DNA of 64,000 nucleotides, from contig AAVV01000008.1 in NCBI GenBank assembly GCA_000169115.1, positions 141,525 to 205,524 on the forward strand, given 5' to 3'. Below are positions 1 through 8,289 of the stretch, one piece after another. The DNA is from a marine gamma proteobacterium HTCC2080. Lineage in GTDB: Bacteria; Pseudomonadota; Gammaproteobacteria; Pseudomonadales; Halieaceae. The position numbers and the translations under genes are program-made. Each line of letters opens with the position of its first letter. The stretch's first letter is position 1. Below the pieces are notes generated by a model. It was not told the origin of the DNA. It saw nothing but the letters and a program-made list of their open reading frames with translations, and did not search any database.

Positions 1-1
1 G

Positions 2-511
2 ACCGAATCGCCACCTGCGAAGCCGTTAATTGCCGCCGTTGAAGGATATGCATTGGCGGGTGGGTGTGAGCTGGCGATGGTTTGCGATCTGATCATAGCG
101 GCAGACACAGCAAAGTTTGGTGTCCCTGAAGTGAAGCGCGGCTTGGCTGCTGCAGCCGGAGGTTTGTTGCGCTTCCCACGACAGTTGCCCTATCGGGTGG
201 CCATGGAGTTGGCGCTGACTGGCGACTTTATGGATGCAGGTCGAGCTCGAGATTTGGGTTTCATAAACGAAACCGTGCCTGCAGGTGAGGCTGTTTCTGC
301 CGCGCAGGCGCTGGCAGCAAAGATAGCAGGTAACGGACCTCTGGCAGTTAAGCTCAGCAAACAGGTAGTCAGAGACTCGCAGGACTGGAGCACTGATGAA
401 ATGTTTGGTCGCCAGCAGGACATCCTTCAGCCAGTATTTGTCAGTGAAGATGCTATGGAAGGGGCGATAGCTTTTGCTGAGAAGCGAGCGCCTAATTGGA
501 AGGGCCGTTGA
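2..511 (+). CDS. enoyl-CoA hydratase/isomerase family protein (5' end outside window)
   Basis: Crotonase-fold protein of acyl-CoA metabolism. The reading frame is open to the left edge, so the start lies upstream; 169 residues are visible of a family usually near 260. The stretch VEGYALAGGCELAMVCDLIIAA is the crotonase core: the GGCEL segment supplies the oxyanion-hole glycine and the following Asp-Leu-Ile-Ile-Ala-Ala is the family signature. FGVPEVKRGL and the C-terminal segment ending in KRAPNWKGR are also typical. The exact substrate cannot be told from this part. A terminator-like hairpin follows, then a short-chain dehydrogenase on the same strand, which suggests a fatty-acid or aromatic acyl-CoA degradation neighbourhood. 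Confidence 0.9.
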   Translation, partial: TESPPAKPLIAAVEGYALAGGCELAMVCDLIIAADTAKFGVPEVKRGLAAAAGGLLRFPRQLPYRVAMELALTGDFMDAGRARDLGFINETVPAGEAVSAAQALAAKIAGNGPLAVKLSKQVVRDSQDWSTDEMFGRQQDILQPVFVSEDAMEGAIAFAEKRAPNWKGR

Positions 512-538
512 GTCGCTAGACCCATGGGTTTTTGCTGC

Positions 539-568
539 TCGGGGGGCTATGCCCCCGACAATTTTTTT
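539..568 (+). terminator. rho-independent terminator or attenuator between crotonase and SDR genes
   Basis: A 7-bp stem (TCGGGGG at 539-545 pairing with CCCCCGA at 552-558) with a six-base loop is followed by a T-run at 562-568. It lies 27 bases after the crotonase stop, and the AGGAG-like ribosome site of the next gene follows at once. It may end transcription or only weaken read-through into the SDR gene. Confidence 0.7.
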
Positions 569-583
569 ATTTAGGAGTGTCAT

Positions 584-1351
584 ATGTCTCGGTGGGATGT
601 TTTTTGCGATCAGGTTATTTGTATTACTGGGGCTGCTAGTGGTTTTGGTAAACTTATGGCTGAAAATTTGCATGCGGCAGGGGCACGCTTGGTGATTAGT
701 GATATCAACCCTGAGCCGCTGCAGGCAGTTGCGGCTGCCCTTGCAGATGAAACCCGAGTTGTTGCGATGACCTGTGACGTCGCCAACGAGGCAGATGTTC
801 AGGCCATTGTAGTGGCCGCTAAAGAACGTTTTGGCCGACTCGATATCATGGTAAACAATGCAGGCCTGGGTTCCGAGCCAAAGCTGTTGACTGAAGTGAC
901 CGAGGAGGAACTGGACCTCAACTATAACGTCAACACGAAGGGCGTTTTCTTTGGCATCAAGCATGCTGTGCGGCAAATGCTGGCACAAGACTCTCCCGGC
1001 GGCACCGTGCTCAACGTGGCTTCAATGGCGGGTATAGGCGCTGCTCCTTTGCTGGGTGCCTATGCGGCTGCCAAGCATGGTGTGGTTGGACTTACAAAAA
1101 CAGCCGCCTATGAGTTTGGCCGGCAAGGCGTTCGCGTTAATGCTATCTGCCCGTTTTTCTCACCGACGCCTTTGGTAACTCAGGAAGGTGGCCTGGCAGA
1201 TAGAATGGACACGCTTAAAAAAAGCTCACCTATGAATCGCATGGGTGACCCCGAAGAAATGGTAGAAGTGATGCTCATGCTTATGTCCCCTACAAACAGC
1301 TTTATGAACGGACAGGCCGTAGCTGTTGATGGTGGCATGTCTGCCATTTAA
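584..1351 (+). CDS. SDR family NAD(P)-dependent oxidoreductase
   Basis: Classical short-chain dehydrogenase/reductase of 255 residues. The cofactor motif is CITGAASGFGK near residue 14, NNAG is near residue 90, the catalytic Ser lies in NVASMAG, and the Tyr/Lys pair is in YAAAKHG. The C-terminus ends in the usual VDGGMSAI segment after a nucleotide-fold Rossmann domain. The ATG at 584 is preceded by TAGGAG at 572-577. The substrate is unknown; beside an enoyl-CoA hydratase a 3-hydroxyacyl-CoA or related alcohol is a reasonable guess, but this is inference. Confidence 0.9.
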   Translation: MSRWDVFCDQVICITGAASGFGKLMAENLHAAGARLVISDINPEPLQAVAAALADETRVVAMTCDVANEADVQAIVVAAKERFGRLDIMVNNAGLGSEPKLLTEVTEEELDLNYNVNTKGVFFGIKHAVRQMLAQDSPGGTVLNVASMAGIGAAPLLGAYAAAKHGVVGLTKTAAYEFGRQGVRVNAICPFFSPTPLVTQEGGLADRMDTLKKSSPMNRMGDPEEMVEVMLMLMSPTNSFMNGQAVAVDGGMSAI

Positions 1352-1411
1352 GCCCGGGGGTATTGCCAAGGGCTAGGGTGGGCTTGCCTGTCCCATTACT
1401 ATGATGTGACT

Positions 1412-1436
1412 AGGGATGTGCAGGCAGCACATCCCT
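1412..1436. other. strong stem-loop between convergent genes
   Basis: A perfect 10-bp stem (1412-1421 with 1427-1436, arm AGGGATGTGC) closes a five-base loop. It sits midway between the end of the SDR gene (1351) and the end of the prolyl oligopeptidase gene (1496). There is no T-run on either side, so it is not a standard intrinsic terminator, though it could stabilise 3' ends of both converging transcripts. Confidence 0.6.
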
Positions 1437-1495
1437 CCCCGCAAGGAGACTTGTAGTCAGTGGCCACTAGGCTATTGCCACCCCAGGAAGACCCG

Positions 1496-3709
1496 CTATT
1501 TTTTGGCAGGCCCTGTCATGATCTTTTGCATTAAAAAGACGTAGAGCATGGCGTCACGGCGAGCATATTCGCTGAGATTTGCTGCTGCGGCGTGCCCGCC
1601 GTCGATATTTTCAAAATATAAATAGTCGTGTCCCAACGTTTCAAGTAGGTGGGACATCTTTCGCGCATGGCCGGGGTGAACGCGGTCGTCCTTGGTTGAG
1701 GTGTACAGGAAAATCTCGGGATAATCCTGCGTTGCGCTAACGTTGTGATAGGGCGAGATGCTGCGGAGAAAGGCACCTTCCTCGGGGTCATCGGGGTTCC
1801 CGTACTCTCCCATCCATGAGGCACCCGCCAGTAGTTTGTGGTAGCGCAGCATATCGAGCAGGGGCACGGCTGAGACCACGGCTTGCCAGAGATCGGGTCG
1901 CTGGGTGTACATAACGCCGGTCAGTAGTCCGCCGTTGGAGCCTCCATAGACTGCCAGGTGCTCAGCACTGCTAAGACCTTGGGCTGAAAGATCTTCCGCG
2001 ACAGCGATAAGGTCATCGTATATGCGCTGTCGCTGTGTCTTGAGTCCGGCCTGATGCCAAGCCGGACCGAATTCACCACCACCGCGAATATTCGCCAAGA
2101 CATAAGCGCCACCGTTCTCTAACCAAAGCTTGCCAAGGCTGCCCGAGTAGCGGGGGCGCATTGAAACTTGAAAACCGCCGTAGGCATACAAGAGGGTGGG
2201 TGTGGATCCATCCAGAGGCGTATTTTCGTGTCGAACGACGAAGTAGGGGATGACTGTGCCGTCAGGAGACCGCGTCTCGATTTGCTCCACGATGAGGCCG
2301 GAGCTATCAAAGCGTTCGGGGATAGCTTTAATAGAGCGCGTCGTCATATCGGCGGTATTGGCCAGCAGTAAAGTGTCAGGGGTTAGGAAGCCCTCGGCAT
2401 TGATAAAAGCGACATCCGCTTCACGGCTAGCGCTGCTCAAACTTATCGTCAAGTTGTCAGGTGCGGGAATGGTCTCTTTTGACCATTCACCAGCGTCTAC
2501 GTGAAATGCCATTAAACCGCCAATAACGTTATTGTCCACGGTGACCAGCAGCGCGCTTTTAGTGGCCGCAACGCTTCCAATCGATTCGGTTGGCGAGGGC
2601 AGATACAGTGTATTCACGGCGGAAATATCCCCCGTATCGATAAAGTCAGGCAGGTTAATCGAAACTAAAGCGCCAGCGGGATGACTGGCTGCCGTGTTCG
2701 CTGTTTTCCAGTTTTCGGCCAGAGAAAAAACGAGCTCTCCCTTATAGAGCGTCTCAATCGATGTTTTAGCCGGTATAGGAAGGATTTTAGGCTCGCCGAT
2801 AGAGGGTAAATACCAGTAGGTGGATTCATAAAATGTTTGTGCCTGGGCCGCCATCATGTGCACCGTCCCACCATGGTCTTCCAAACGTACCGGCCATAAA
2901 CCGACGTCTGTTGAGTTTCCTTCCAACACAACCTCGGCGCTGTCGAGCTTGGAGCCTCGTGACCAGCGGTAAATGATGGACGGATAGCCAGAGTCAGTGG
3001 TGTTGGCAGGTTCTGTTGCGAGGGCTACCAACACGGTGTTTTCATCTACCCACGCGATACTGCCCTTGGCTTCGGGTGTTTCAAAGCCATCTGCCACAAA
3101 CTGCCGGTCAGACAGCGAAAACTCTCGTCGCACCGCAGCGTCACTGCCGCCTTTAGATAGCGTGATTAGGCAGCGGTCATACTTTGGAGTCAGACAGTCG
3201 GCACCACGCCAGACCCAGTTGATAGCCTCCCTGTCTGCGAGAGCGTCCAGATCAATAATGACCTCCCATTCGGGTGCGTCGGTTAGGTAGCTCGTTAGTG
3301 TTGTTCGGCGCCATAGGCCGTGGGTAAACGTACTGTCTTGCCAAAAATTCCAGACGAACCCGCCGTAATAACTGCCGTAAGGGATACGGTCGTCACTTTC
3401 ATACAGCGTCTGGGCCGCGGCCATTAGTGATTCATAACGAGCGTCGCCCTGCAGTCGGACCGACGTTCGGGCGTTTTGTTTTCTCACCCAATCGAGAGCT
3501 TGCTCGCCTTCTACATCTTCAAGCCACAGCCGTGAATCTGGAGCAGGTGATTCTGGAGCTAAGGCTGAGTTTGCTGCCGGGGTAATGGTGCCCGCAGTGG
3601 TTGCAAGAGCAGATGAGCGAGGCTCAGTTTGAGATTTTGCAGTCTCGCTCCAGCATATCGAGGTCGCAACGAGGATTAATAGGGTCGAAATCGCTCTTAA
3701 GAAGTGCAT
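1496..3709 (-). CDS. secreted prolyl oligopeptidase family serine peptidase (S9)
   Basis: Peptidase of family S9 with an N-terminal signal peptide (MHFLRAISTLLILVATSICW) and, by homology, a beta-propeller followed by an alpha/beta-hydrolase domain. Counted from 3709 the catalytic triad is Ser591 in GGSNGG, Asp about 674 in KDDRVHPGH and His706 in GGHAAA. It probably cleaves proline-containing peptides outside the cytoplasm. The start at 3709 is chosen because AGGAG lies 6-7 bases before it and the signal peptide begins there; an in-frame ATG 51 bases upstream would put a charged stretch before the signal. Length (737 residues) is normal for the family. It stands alone, converging with the SDR gene. 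Confidence 0.92.
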   Translation of the reverse strand: MHFLRAISTLLILVATSICWSETAKSQTEPRSSALATTAGTITPAANSALAPESPAPDSRLWLEDVEGEQALDWVRKQNARTSVRLQGDARYESLMAAAQTLYESDDRIPYGSYYGGFVWNFWQDSTFTHGLWRRTTLTSYLTDAPEWEVIIDLDALADREAINWVWRGADCLTPKYDRCLITLSKGGSDAAVRREFSLSDRQFVADGFETPEAKGSIAWVDENTVLVALATEPANTTDSGYPSIIYRWSRGSKLDSAEVVLEGNSTDVGLWPVRLEDHGGTVHMMAAQAQTFYESTYWYLPSIGEPKILPIPAKTSIETLYKGELVFSLAENWKTANTAASHPAGALVSINLPDFIDTGDISAVNTLYLPSPTESIGSVAATKSALLVTVDNNVIGGLMAFHVDAGEWSKETIPAPDNLTISLSSASREADVAFINAEGFLTPDTLLLANTADMTTRSIKAIPERFDSSGLIVEQIETRSPDGTVIPYFVVRHENTPLDGSTPTLLYAYGGFQVSMRPRYSGSLGKLWLENGGAYVLANIRGGGEFGPAWHQAGLKTQRQRIYDDLIAVAEDLSAQGLSSAEHLAVYGGSNGGLLTGVMYTQRPDLWQAVVSAVPLLDMLRYHKLLAGASWMGEYGNPDDPEEGAFLRSISPYHNVSATQDYPEIFLYTSTKDDRVHPGHARKMSHLLETLGHDYLYFENIDGGHAAAANLSEYARRDAMLYVFLMQKIMTGPAKK

Positions 3710-3869
3710 CCAATGCTCCTGAAAATTAACTATTTGAGGGCGTGGTCCCCGCTTCCACAAGGATTACGGTCGTGTCCCTTCCGGGCTGCCTAAACGGCTC
3801 AGGCGAGGATCATAAATTGTTTCTGTTGAACCGTGGTTTCTGCACGACGGGTCGGTACCCAATTGTCAA

Positions 3870-6071
3870 TCAAGCAAGTTTAAGGGGCAAGTCACGAAGG
3901 CGCTGTCCGGTTGCGCGATACACCGCATTAGCGACGGCAGGCGCAAGGGGTGGCACCCCAGGTTCACCTATTCCCGTCGGAGGTGTCTGGCTGTTTATGA
4001 TGACAACATCAACCGCCGGAGATTCGTTCATGCGCAAAATGGGGTAGTTGTGGAAGTTACTTTGGACCACCGCGCCATCGTCAAGATCTATTTGGCCGTA
4101 AAGTGTTGCGGTTAGCGCAAACATAACCGCGCCCTCGAGCTGTGCTCTCACAATGTCGGGGTTAACCGCCAAGCCACAATCGACAACGCAGGTGACTTTA
4201 TGTACGCGAATATTGCCATCCGTCACCGACACCTGGGCAATTTGGGCCACGTCAGTGCCAAAGGACGAATGCGCAGCAAATCCCAAATGATGATTTTCCG
4301 GTACGGTCATTGCCGCCATTAGCCTGCCCGCCTGGGCCACTACATTTTTCATCCGAGGCTTGTCTTCTAAATTTTTCAGGCGCAGCGCTACAGGATCTAT
4401 CTGCCTCGCCTCTGCGAGCTCGTCCATCATCGATTCTACGGCAAAGCTGGTGTAGGAGTGTCCCACCGAACGCCAAAATGTGGTGGGCAATCCGTGATCC
4501 ACTGATGCGTGGGAGACTCTGTAGCTGGGCAACGAATAGGTTTCATGAAGTCCTTCAACGCTTGAGGCGTCGACGGCCCAGTTGTCAAAGACATAATCCA
4601 TGGCACCTACAAGACCGTTAAGCAGACCGGTGGGCAGGCTAGGGAGCACACCGGGTAGGGCATTCTTCATAGTTTGCGCGGTGATATTGGCCCCAGAGCG
4701 GCGGGCCTGCCACGCAGTAATACGGCCCTCATTATTTGCAGCTGCCTTTATTTTCATCATCGCCGCGGGTCTGTAGAAGCCATGGCGCAAGTCATCTTCC
4801 CGGGACCACAGCAGTTGCACGGGCTTATCAATGCTCATAGCAATCTCTGCCACCTCAACAATGTGTGACAGCGTGGCGCGGCGACCAAAGCCGCCGCCCA
4901 AAAACTGATTGTGGATTTTAATATCGCCTCTGGGCAGACCAGTCAGGCGTTCCAAAACGCCTTGAGCCGCGCCAACAAATTGCACACCAGTCCACAGATC
5001 GGCACCGTTTTCAGTGATTCGCAGGGTCGCGTTTAGCGGCTCCATGGGTGCATGGGCAAGAAAGGGCGCGTAATAGTCCGTTTCCAAAATTCTGTCGGCC
5101 TCGGCAAAGGCTTTTTCTGGATCTCCTACATGGCTCGATTCAGTATCGTCGTTGGCCTCGAGCGCCGCCGATAGATCTTGTCGCACCTGCGTTGACGTTA
5201 CGCTTGAAAGCGGGCGTTTTTCCCAATCAACCGTGATCTTTTTAGCGGCCTGATAGGCCTGCCAGTAGCGCTCGGCCACCACAGCAATACCGCTAGACAC
5301 AGCCACTATGTCCAGTACTCCCGGGGCTATCCTTGCGGCGCTGTCATCAAACTTCAACGCTTTCGATCCTGCAACTGGGGGGCGAACCACAACGGCGTAG
5401 ACCATGCCGGGGAGGTCGGTATCGATGCCAAAGCTTGCTGTACCTGTGGCCTTCGCTAAAGCATCGACTCTTGGAGCATCGGCACCAATGTATTGAAAGT
5501 TAGAGGGCGCTTTTAGTGAGGTCGCGACAGGCATTTCTAGCGATGAAGCGGTGTCGACAAAGTCACCGTAGGGGTAGCGTCGGTCACCGGCCACAATAAA
5601 TCCGTCGTCGGTGAGCAGTTGCTCCGAGGGTATTCCAAGGTCTAGAGCGGCCGCATTGAGTAGTAGTGCTCGGGTGTCGGCGCCAACCTGCCTGAGCGGC
5701 TGGTAAAAAACACGAACGGCATTAGAGCCTCCGGTTCCTTGAACACGAAACTCAGGGTTGTTGTAGTCTTCGTGGGATCCTGCGGCCTGTACCAGCATGT
5801 TGGCCGGATCAACGTCAAGTTCTTCACCGATAATCGTTGCCAGACCGGTTCTGATGCCTTGTCCCATTTCATCACTGGGACAATAGAAGGTGATTTTGTT
5901 GTCTGGGGCAATTTGCAAGAAAGCGTTGGGAATAAAGCCGGCGTCAGTAACCTCAATGGGGTGCGGGCCATTAAATGCGCAGCCAGGTAGGGCAACCGCG
6001 ACGACAATGCCGCCCCCGACCATGCCAGAAGTTTTTAAAAAGTGTCTTCTGCTGAGGCTTTGACCGCTCAT
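3870..6071 (-). CDS. xanthine dehydrogenase family protein, molybdopterin-binding subunit (IorB type)
   Basis: Large catalytic subunit (733 residues) of a two-component molybdenum hydroxylase, of the isoquinoline 1-oxidoreductase beta / membrane aldehyde dehydrogenase type. A twin-arginine signal is clear at the N-terminus (SRRHFLKTSG) and is followed by LPGC, a possible lipobox, so the folded cofactor-loaded enzyme is probably exported and may be lipid-anchored. The middle has GGGFGRR, a molybdopterin contact, and the C-terminal GIGEPGVPPLAPA contains the conserved catalytic Glu region. The gene overlaps the 3' end of the [2Fe-2S] subunit gene by 4 bases (ATGA), so the two are translated together. 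The natural substrate (aldehyde or N-heterocycle) cannot be read from sequence. Confidence 0.92.
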   Translation of the reverse strand: MSGQSLSRRHFLKTSGMVGGGIVVAVALPGCAFNGPHPIEVTDAGFIPNAFLQIAPDNKITFYCPSDEMGQGIRTGLATIIGEELDVDPANMLVQAAGSHEDYNNPEFRVQGTGGSNAVRVFYQPLRQVGADTRALLLNAAALDLGIPSEQLLTDDGFIVAGDRRYPYGDFVDTASSLEMPVATSLKAPSNFQYIGADAPRVDALAKATGTASFGIDTDLPGMVYAVVVRPPVAGSKALKFDDSAARIAPGVLDIVAVSSGIAVVAERYWQAYQAAKKITVDWEKRPLSSVTSTQVRQDLSAALEANDDTESSHVGDPEKAFAEADRILETDYYAPFLAHAPMEPLNATLRITENGADLWTGVQFVGAAQGVLERLTGLPRGDIKIHNQFLGGGFGRRATLSHIVEVAEIAMSIDKPVQLLWSREDDLRHGFYRPAAMMKIKAAANNEGRITAWQARRSGANITAQTMKNALPGVLPSLPTGLLNGLVGAMDYVFDNWAVDASSVEGLHETYSLPSYRVSHASVDHGLPTTFWRSVGHSYTSFAVESMMDELAEARQIDPVALRLKNLEDKPRMKNVVAQAGRLMAAMTVPENHHLGFAAHSSFGTDVAQIAQVSVTDGNIRVHKVTCVVDCGLAVNPDIVRAQLEGAVMFALTATLYGQIDLDDGAVVQSNFHNYPILRMNESPAVDVVIINSQTPPTGIGEPGVPPLAPAVANAVYRATGQRLRDLPLKLA

Positions 6072-6559
6072 GAAGTCGCCTCCACTGCAGTGGCATCGTA
6101 GCTTTGAGAGTTACCGGCCACTGATGCGATGGCGGCCTTAATTCTGGGGTAGCAGCCACAGCGGCAAATATTGCCCGACATGGCCTGGTCTATGTCGTCA
6201 CTGGATGCATCGGGTTTGTCTGCTATTAGCGCCGCTGCAGCCATAATTTGCCCGCTTTGGCAGTAGCCGCATTGCGGTACGTTATGTTTTACCCAAGCGG
6301 CTTGTAGTGGATGCAGCGCCTCCGGATTGCCCAACCCTTCTATTGTCGTTACCTTTTTGTTCGCCGCGGCGGCGACAGGGAGGACGCAGGTTTTGATAGC
6401 TGCTCCGTCGAGGTGCATGGTGCAAGCACCGCACAAACCCGCCCCACAGCCAAACTTGGAACCCTTAAGTTTAAAGTCATCGCGTATGACCCAAAGCAGT
6501 GGCGTATTCGGGTCGCCTTTGAAGCTTACAGAGTCGCCATTGAGAGAGAAGGTAATCAC
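6068..6559 (-). CDS. (2Fe-2S)-binding subunit of molybdenum hydroxylase (IorA type)
   Basis: Electron-transfer subunit of 163 residues that partners the catalytic subunit downstream. The N-terminal plant-type ferredoxin domain has CGAGLCGACTMH plus a later Cys near residue 58, and the C-terminal helical [2Fe-2S] domain has CGYCQSGQ and NICRCGCYPRI. It lacks a signal peptide and presumably rides out of the cell through the Tat signal of its partner. It is the first gene of a two-gene operon; the stop overlaps the next start. A 16-bp palindrome lies about 140 bases upstream, between this gene and a divergent SDR gene. Confidence 0.94.
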   Translation of the reverse strand: MITFSLNGDSVSFKGDPNTPLLWVIRDDFKLKGSKFGCGAGLCGACTMHLDGAAIKTCVLPVAAAANKKVTTIEGLGNPEALHPLQAAWVKHNVPQCGYCQSGQIMAAAALIADKPDASSDDIDQAMSGNICRCGCYPRIKAAIASVAGNSQSYDATAVEATS

Positions 6560-6697
6560 GGTTAAACATCCTTGTAGTAATAAGTGAGTGCCTATCCGGC
6601 TAAGTGCTTGGCTGCGTGAGCTTTCACGCTGCAGCCTTTATACGGTGTCAGAGGCGCTGTCGACACGACTTTATCCCAGCGCTTCGAAAGACTGTCG

Positions 6698-6713
6698 CAT
6701 GTCATCTGACATG
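6698..6713. promoter_or_regulatory. palindromic operator candidate
   Basis: CATGTCA-TC-TGACATG, a perfect inverted repeat with 7-bp arms and a 2-base centre. It lies in the 275-base gap between the divergent molybdenum hydroxylase operon (start 6559) and an SDR gene (start 6835), a typical place for a dimeric repressor or activator site. The regulator is not encoded in the window. Confidence 0.45.
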
Positions 6714-6834
6714 TTAAGTGCTAGAGGGGCCCAAAACAACACTGCCATCATTGACTGCTGTTACTGTACTCTAGCAATGTATTAGCGCATGTTACGTGTG
6801 TACAAGAGCGACGGTTCAATTGGAGTAGATAAGC

Positions 6835-7614
6835 TTGAATATGGGAATAAAAGGCCGGCGGGCTCTGATCTGTGCTGGCTCGAAGGGGCTGGGTAGAGGT
6901 TGCGCAGAAGCCTTGGCTGCTGAAGGTGTGCACCTGGTACTCAATGCTCGGGGTAGTGATGTCCTAGAAGCTACGGCTTCAGCCATTCGGGATGCACATG
7001 GCGTTGAAGTATCAACGGTAGCGGCTGATGTGACGACACCGACCGGACGGGAGGAGATTTTAGCCGTAAGTGGCGACTTAGATATTTTGATCAACAACGC
7101 TGGGGGCCCGCCACCGGGTAACTGGCGCGACTGGGATCGCGACGCGTTTATCGCCGCCTTTGATGCCAATGCCTATGCTGCAATAGCCCTTATGCAAGCC
7201 ACCGTGCCGGGAATGTGCGATCGTGGCTGGGGTCGGGTCGTTAACATCACAAGCGTTTCAGTTAAGCAGCCTATAGGGGTGCTGGGGTTGTCTAATACAG
7301 CCAGAGCAGCGCTCACGGGTTTTGTCGCCGGTATCGCCCGTGACGTCGTGCATCAGGGAGTCACGATCAATAACTTATTGCCGGGTTTGCACGCCACCGA
7401 TCGAACTATAGGGCTCGATACCTATGAGGCGAACATGACTGGAGAAACAAAAGAGGCTGTCGCAGCACGTCGCTGTGCGACTATCCCCGCTGGCAGGTAT
7501 GGAACTTCTGCAGAATTTGGTACCACATGTGCCTTTATGTGCTCTGAGCATGTGGGGTTCATGGTGGGACAAAATATTTTGTTGGACGGCGGTGCCTTCA
7601 ACAGTACGCTTTGA
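6835..7614 (+). CDS. SDR family protein lacking the catalytic tyrosine
   Basis: A 259-residue Rossmann-fold SDR homologue. The glycine motif is altered to CAGSKGLGRG and NNAGG is present, but where YxxxK should follow the conserved Ser (NITSVSV) the sequence reads LGLSNTARAALTG, without Tyr or Lys. A subgroup of 3-oxoacyl-ACP-reductase-like SDRs has the same replacement, so this is a family feature and not decay. Function is unknown. A TTG at 6835 is chosen because GGAG lies 9 bases before it; the ATG two codons later would be 15 bases from that site. Confidence 0.85.
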   Translation: MNMGIKGRRALICAGSKGLGRGCAEALAAEGVHLVLNARGSDVLEATASAIRDAHGVEVSTVAADVTTPTGREEILAVSGDLDILINNAGGPPPGNWRDWDRDAFIAAFDANAYAAIALMQATVPGMCDRGWGRVVNITSVSVKQPIGVLGLSNTARAALTGFVAGIARDVVHQGVTINNLLPGLHATDRTIGLDTYEANMTGETKEAVAARRCATIPAGRYGTSAEFGTTCAFMCSEHVGFMVGQNILLDGGAFNSTL

Positions 7615-7720
7615 TGGGTATAGTCATGGCAAATTGTTTGCGGGTCCGGCTGCGGCAGGTCATGATAGACGCAGCAAATAGTACCAGGTGAATTTACAGA
7701 TACTTTTAGAGGAATCGATC

Positions 7721-8188
7721 ATGAAATTACTCAATCGTCTTGCCATCGTGGCTATCACTATCACCGTGGCTATTCCTACGGTTGCACACATAGAAAAGGC
7801 CGAGCCGCTACAGTCGCTTCGTCAGTCTTATTTCGCTCTGCTGGGCATGACCTTTGGACCCATGGCGGACATGGTGAAAGGAAAGATTGAGTGGAATGAC
7901 GAGACTTTTCAGACTTGGGCTAACGATCTGGCCGGCGTATCTGGGTATCAAGTAGAGCGCGGTTTCGCACCGGGTTCCGATACAGGTAAGACGCGCGCTA
8001 AACCTGAAATTTGGCTCAACAGTGAAGATTTCAACTCTAAGCTGGCCGATTTTCGACGTGAGGCCGCGAAACTGGCTGAGGTGGCGGCTCAGGGTGATCG
8101 CGCGGCGATTCAAGGACAATTTGGCGCCACGGGTAAAACGTGCAAAGCCTGCCATGATGAATATAAAGCCAAGGATTATCTCTACTAG
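7721..8188 (+). CDS. cytochrome c' (class II c-type cytochrome)
   Basis: Periplasmic four-helix-bundle haem protein of 155 residues. A signal peptide (residues 1-23, MKLLNRLAIVAITITVAIPTV) leads a helical domain, and the haem site CKACH sits near the C-terminus as in all cytochromes c'. The family binds NO and CO and is linked to nitrosative stress or electron transfer. AGAGGA 8 bases before 7721 fixes this ATG; an in-frame ATG further upstream would spoil the signal peptide. The gene stands alone. Confidence 0.93.
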   Translation: MKLLNRLAIVAITITVAIPTVAHIEKAEPLQSLRQSYFALLGMTFGPMADMVKGKIEWNDETFQTWANDLAGVSGYQVERGFAPGSDTGKTRAKPEIWLNSEDFNSKLADFRREAAKLAEVAAQGDRAAIQGQFGATGKTCKACHDEYKAKDYLY

Positions 8189-8236
8189 GGGTTAATCTCT
8201 CTTCCGAACAGGAAGTACTTAGGCGGTTTGGCTGAG

Positions 8237-8276
8237 ACAGGCGGTTGACTCAAATAACAGGCGGTTGACTCAAGTA
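8237..8276 (+). repeat. 20-bp tandem duplication upstream of patatin gene
   Basis: Two head-to-tail 20-base units (8237-8256 and 8257-8276) differ at one position. The second unit runs into the AAAGGGAG ribosome site of the next gene, so the duplication lies in its 5' untranslated or promoter region. Confidence 0.85.
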
Positions 8277-8289
8277 AAGGGAGCAAGCG

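Noticed and set aside
26..988. A 320-codon open frame on the minus strand opposite the crotonase and SDR genes
   Set aside because: It runs across a terminator and two well-supported genes on the other strand, and its translation is rich in His, Cys and Ser with no domain; it is an antisense shadow.
6588..6785. A 65-codon plus-strand frame in the gap between the hydroxylase and SDR genes
   Set aside because: No ribosome site, and it overlaps the palindromic operator; it looks like chance.
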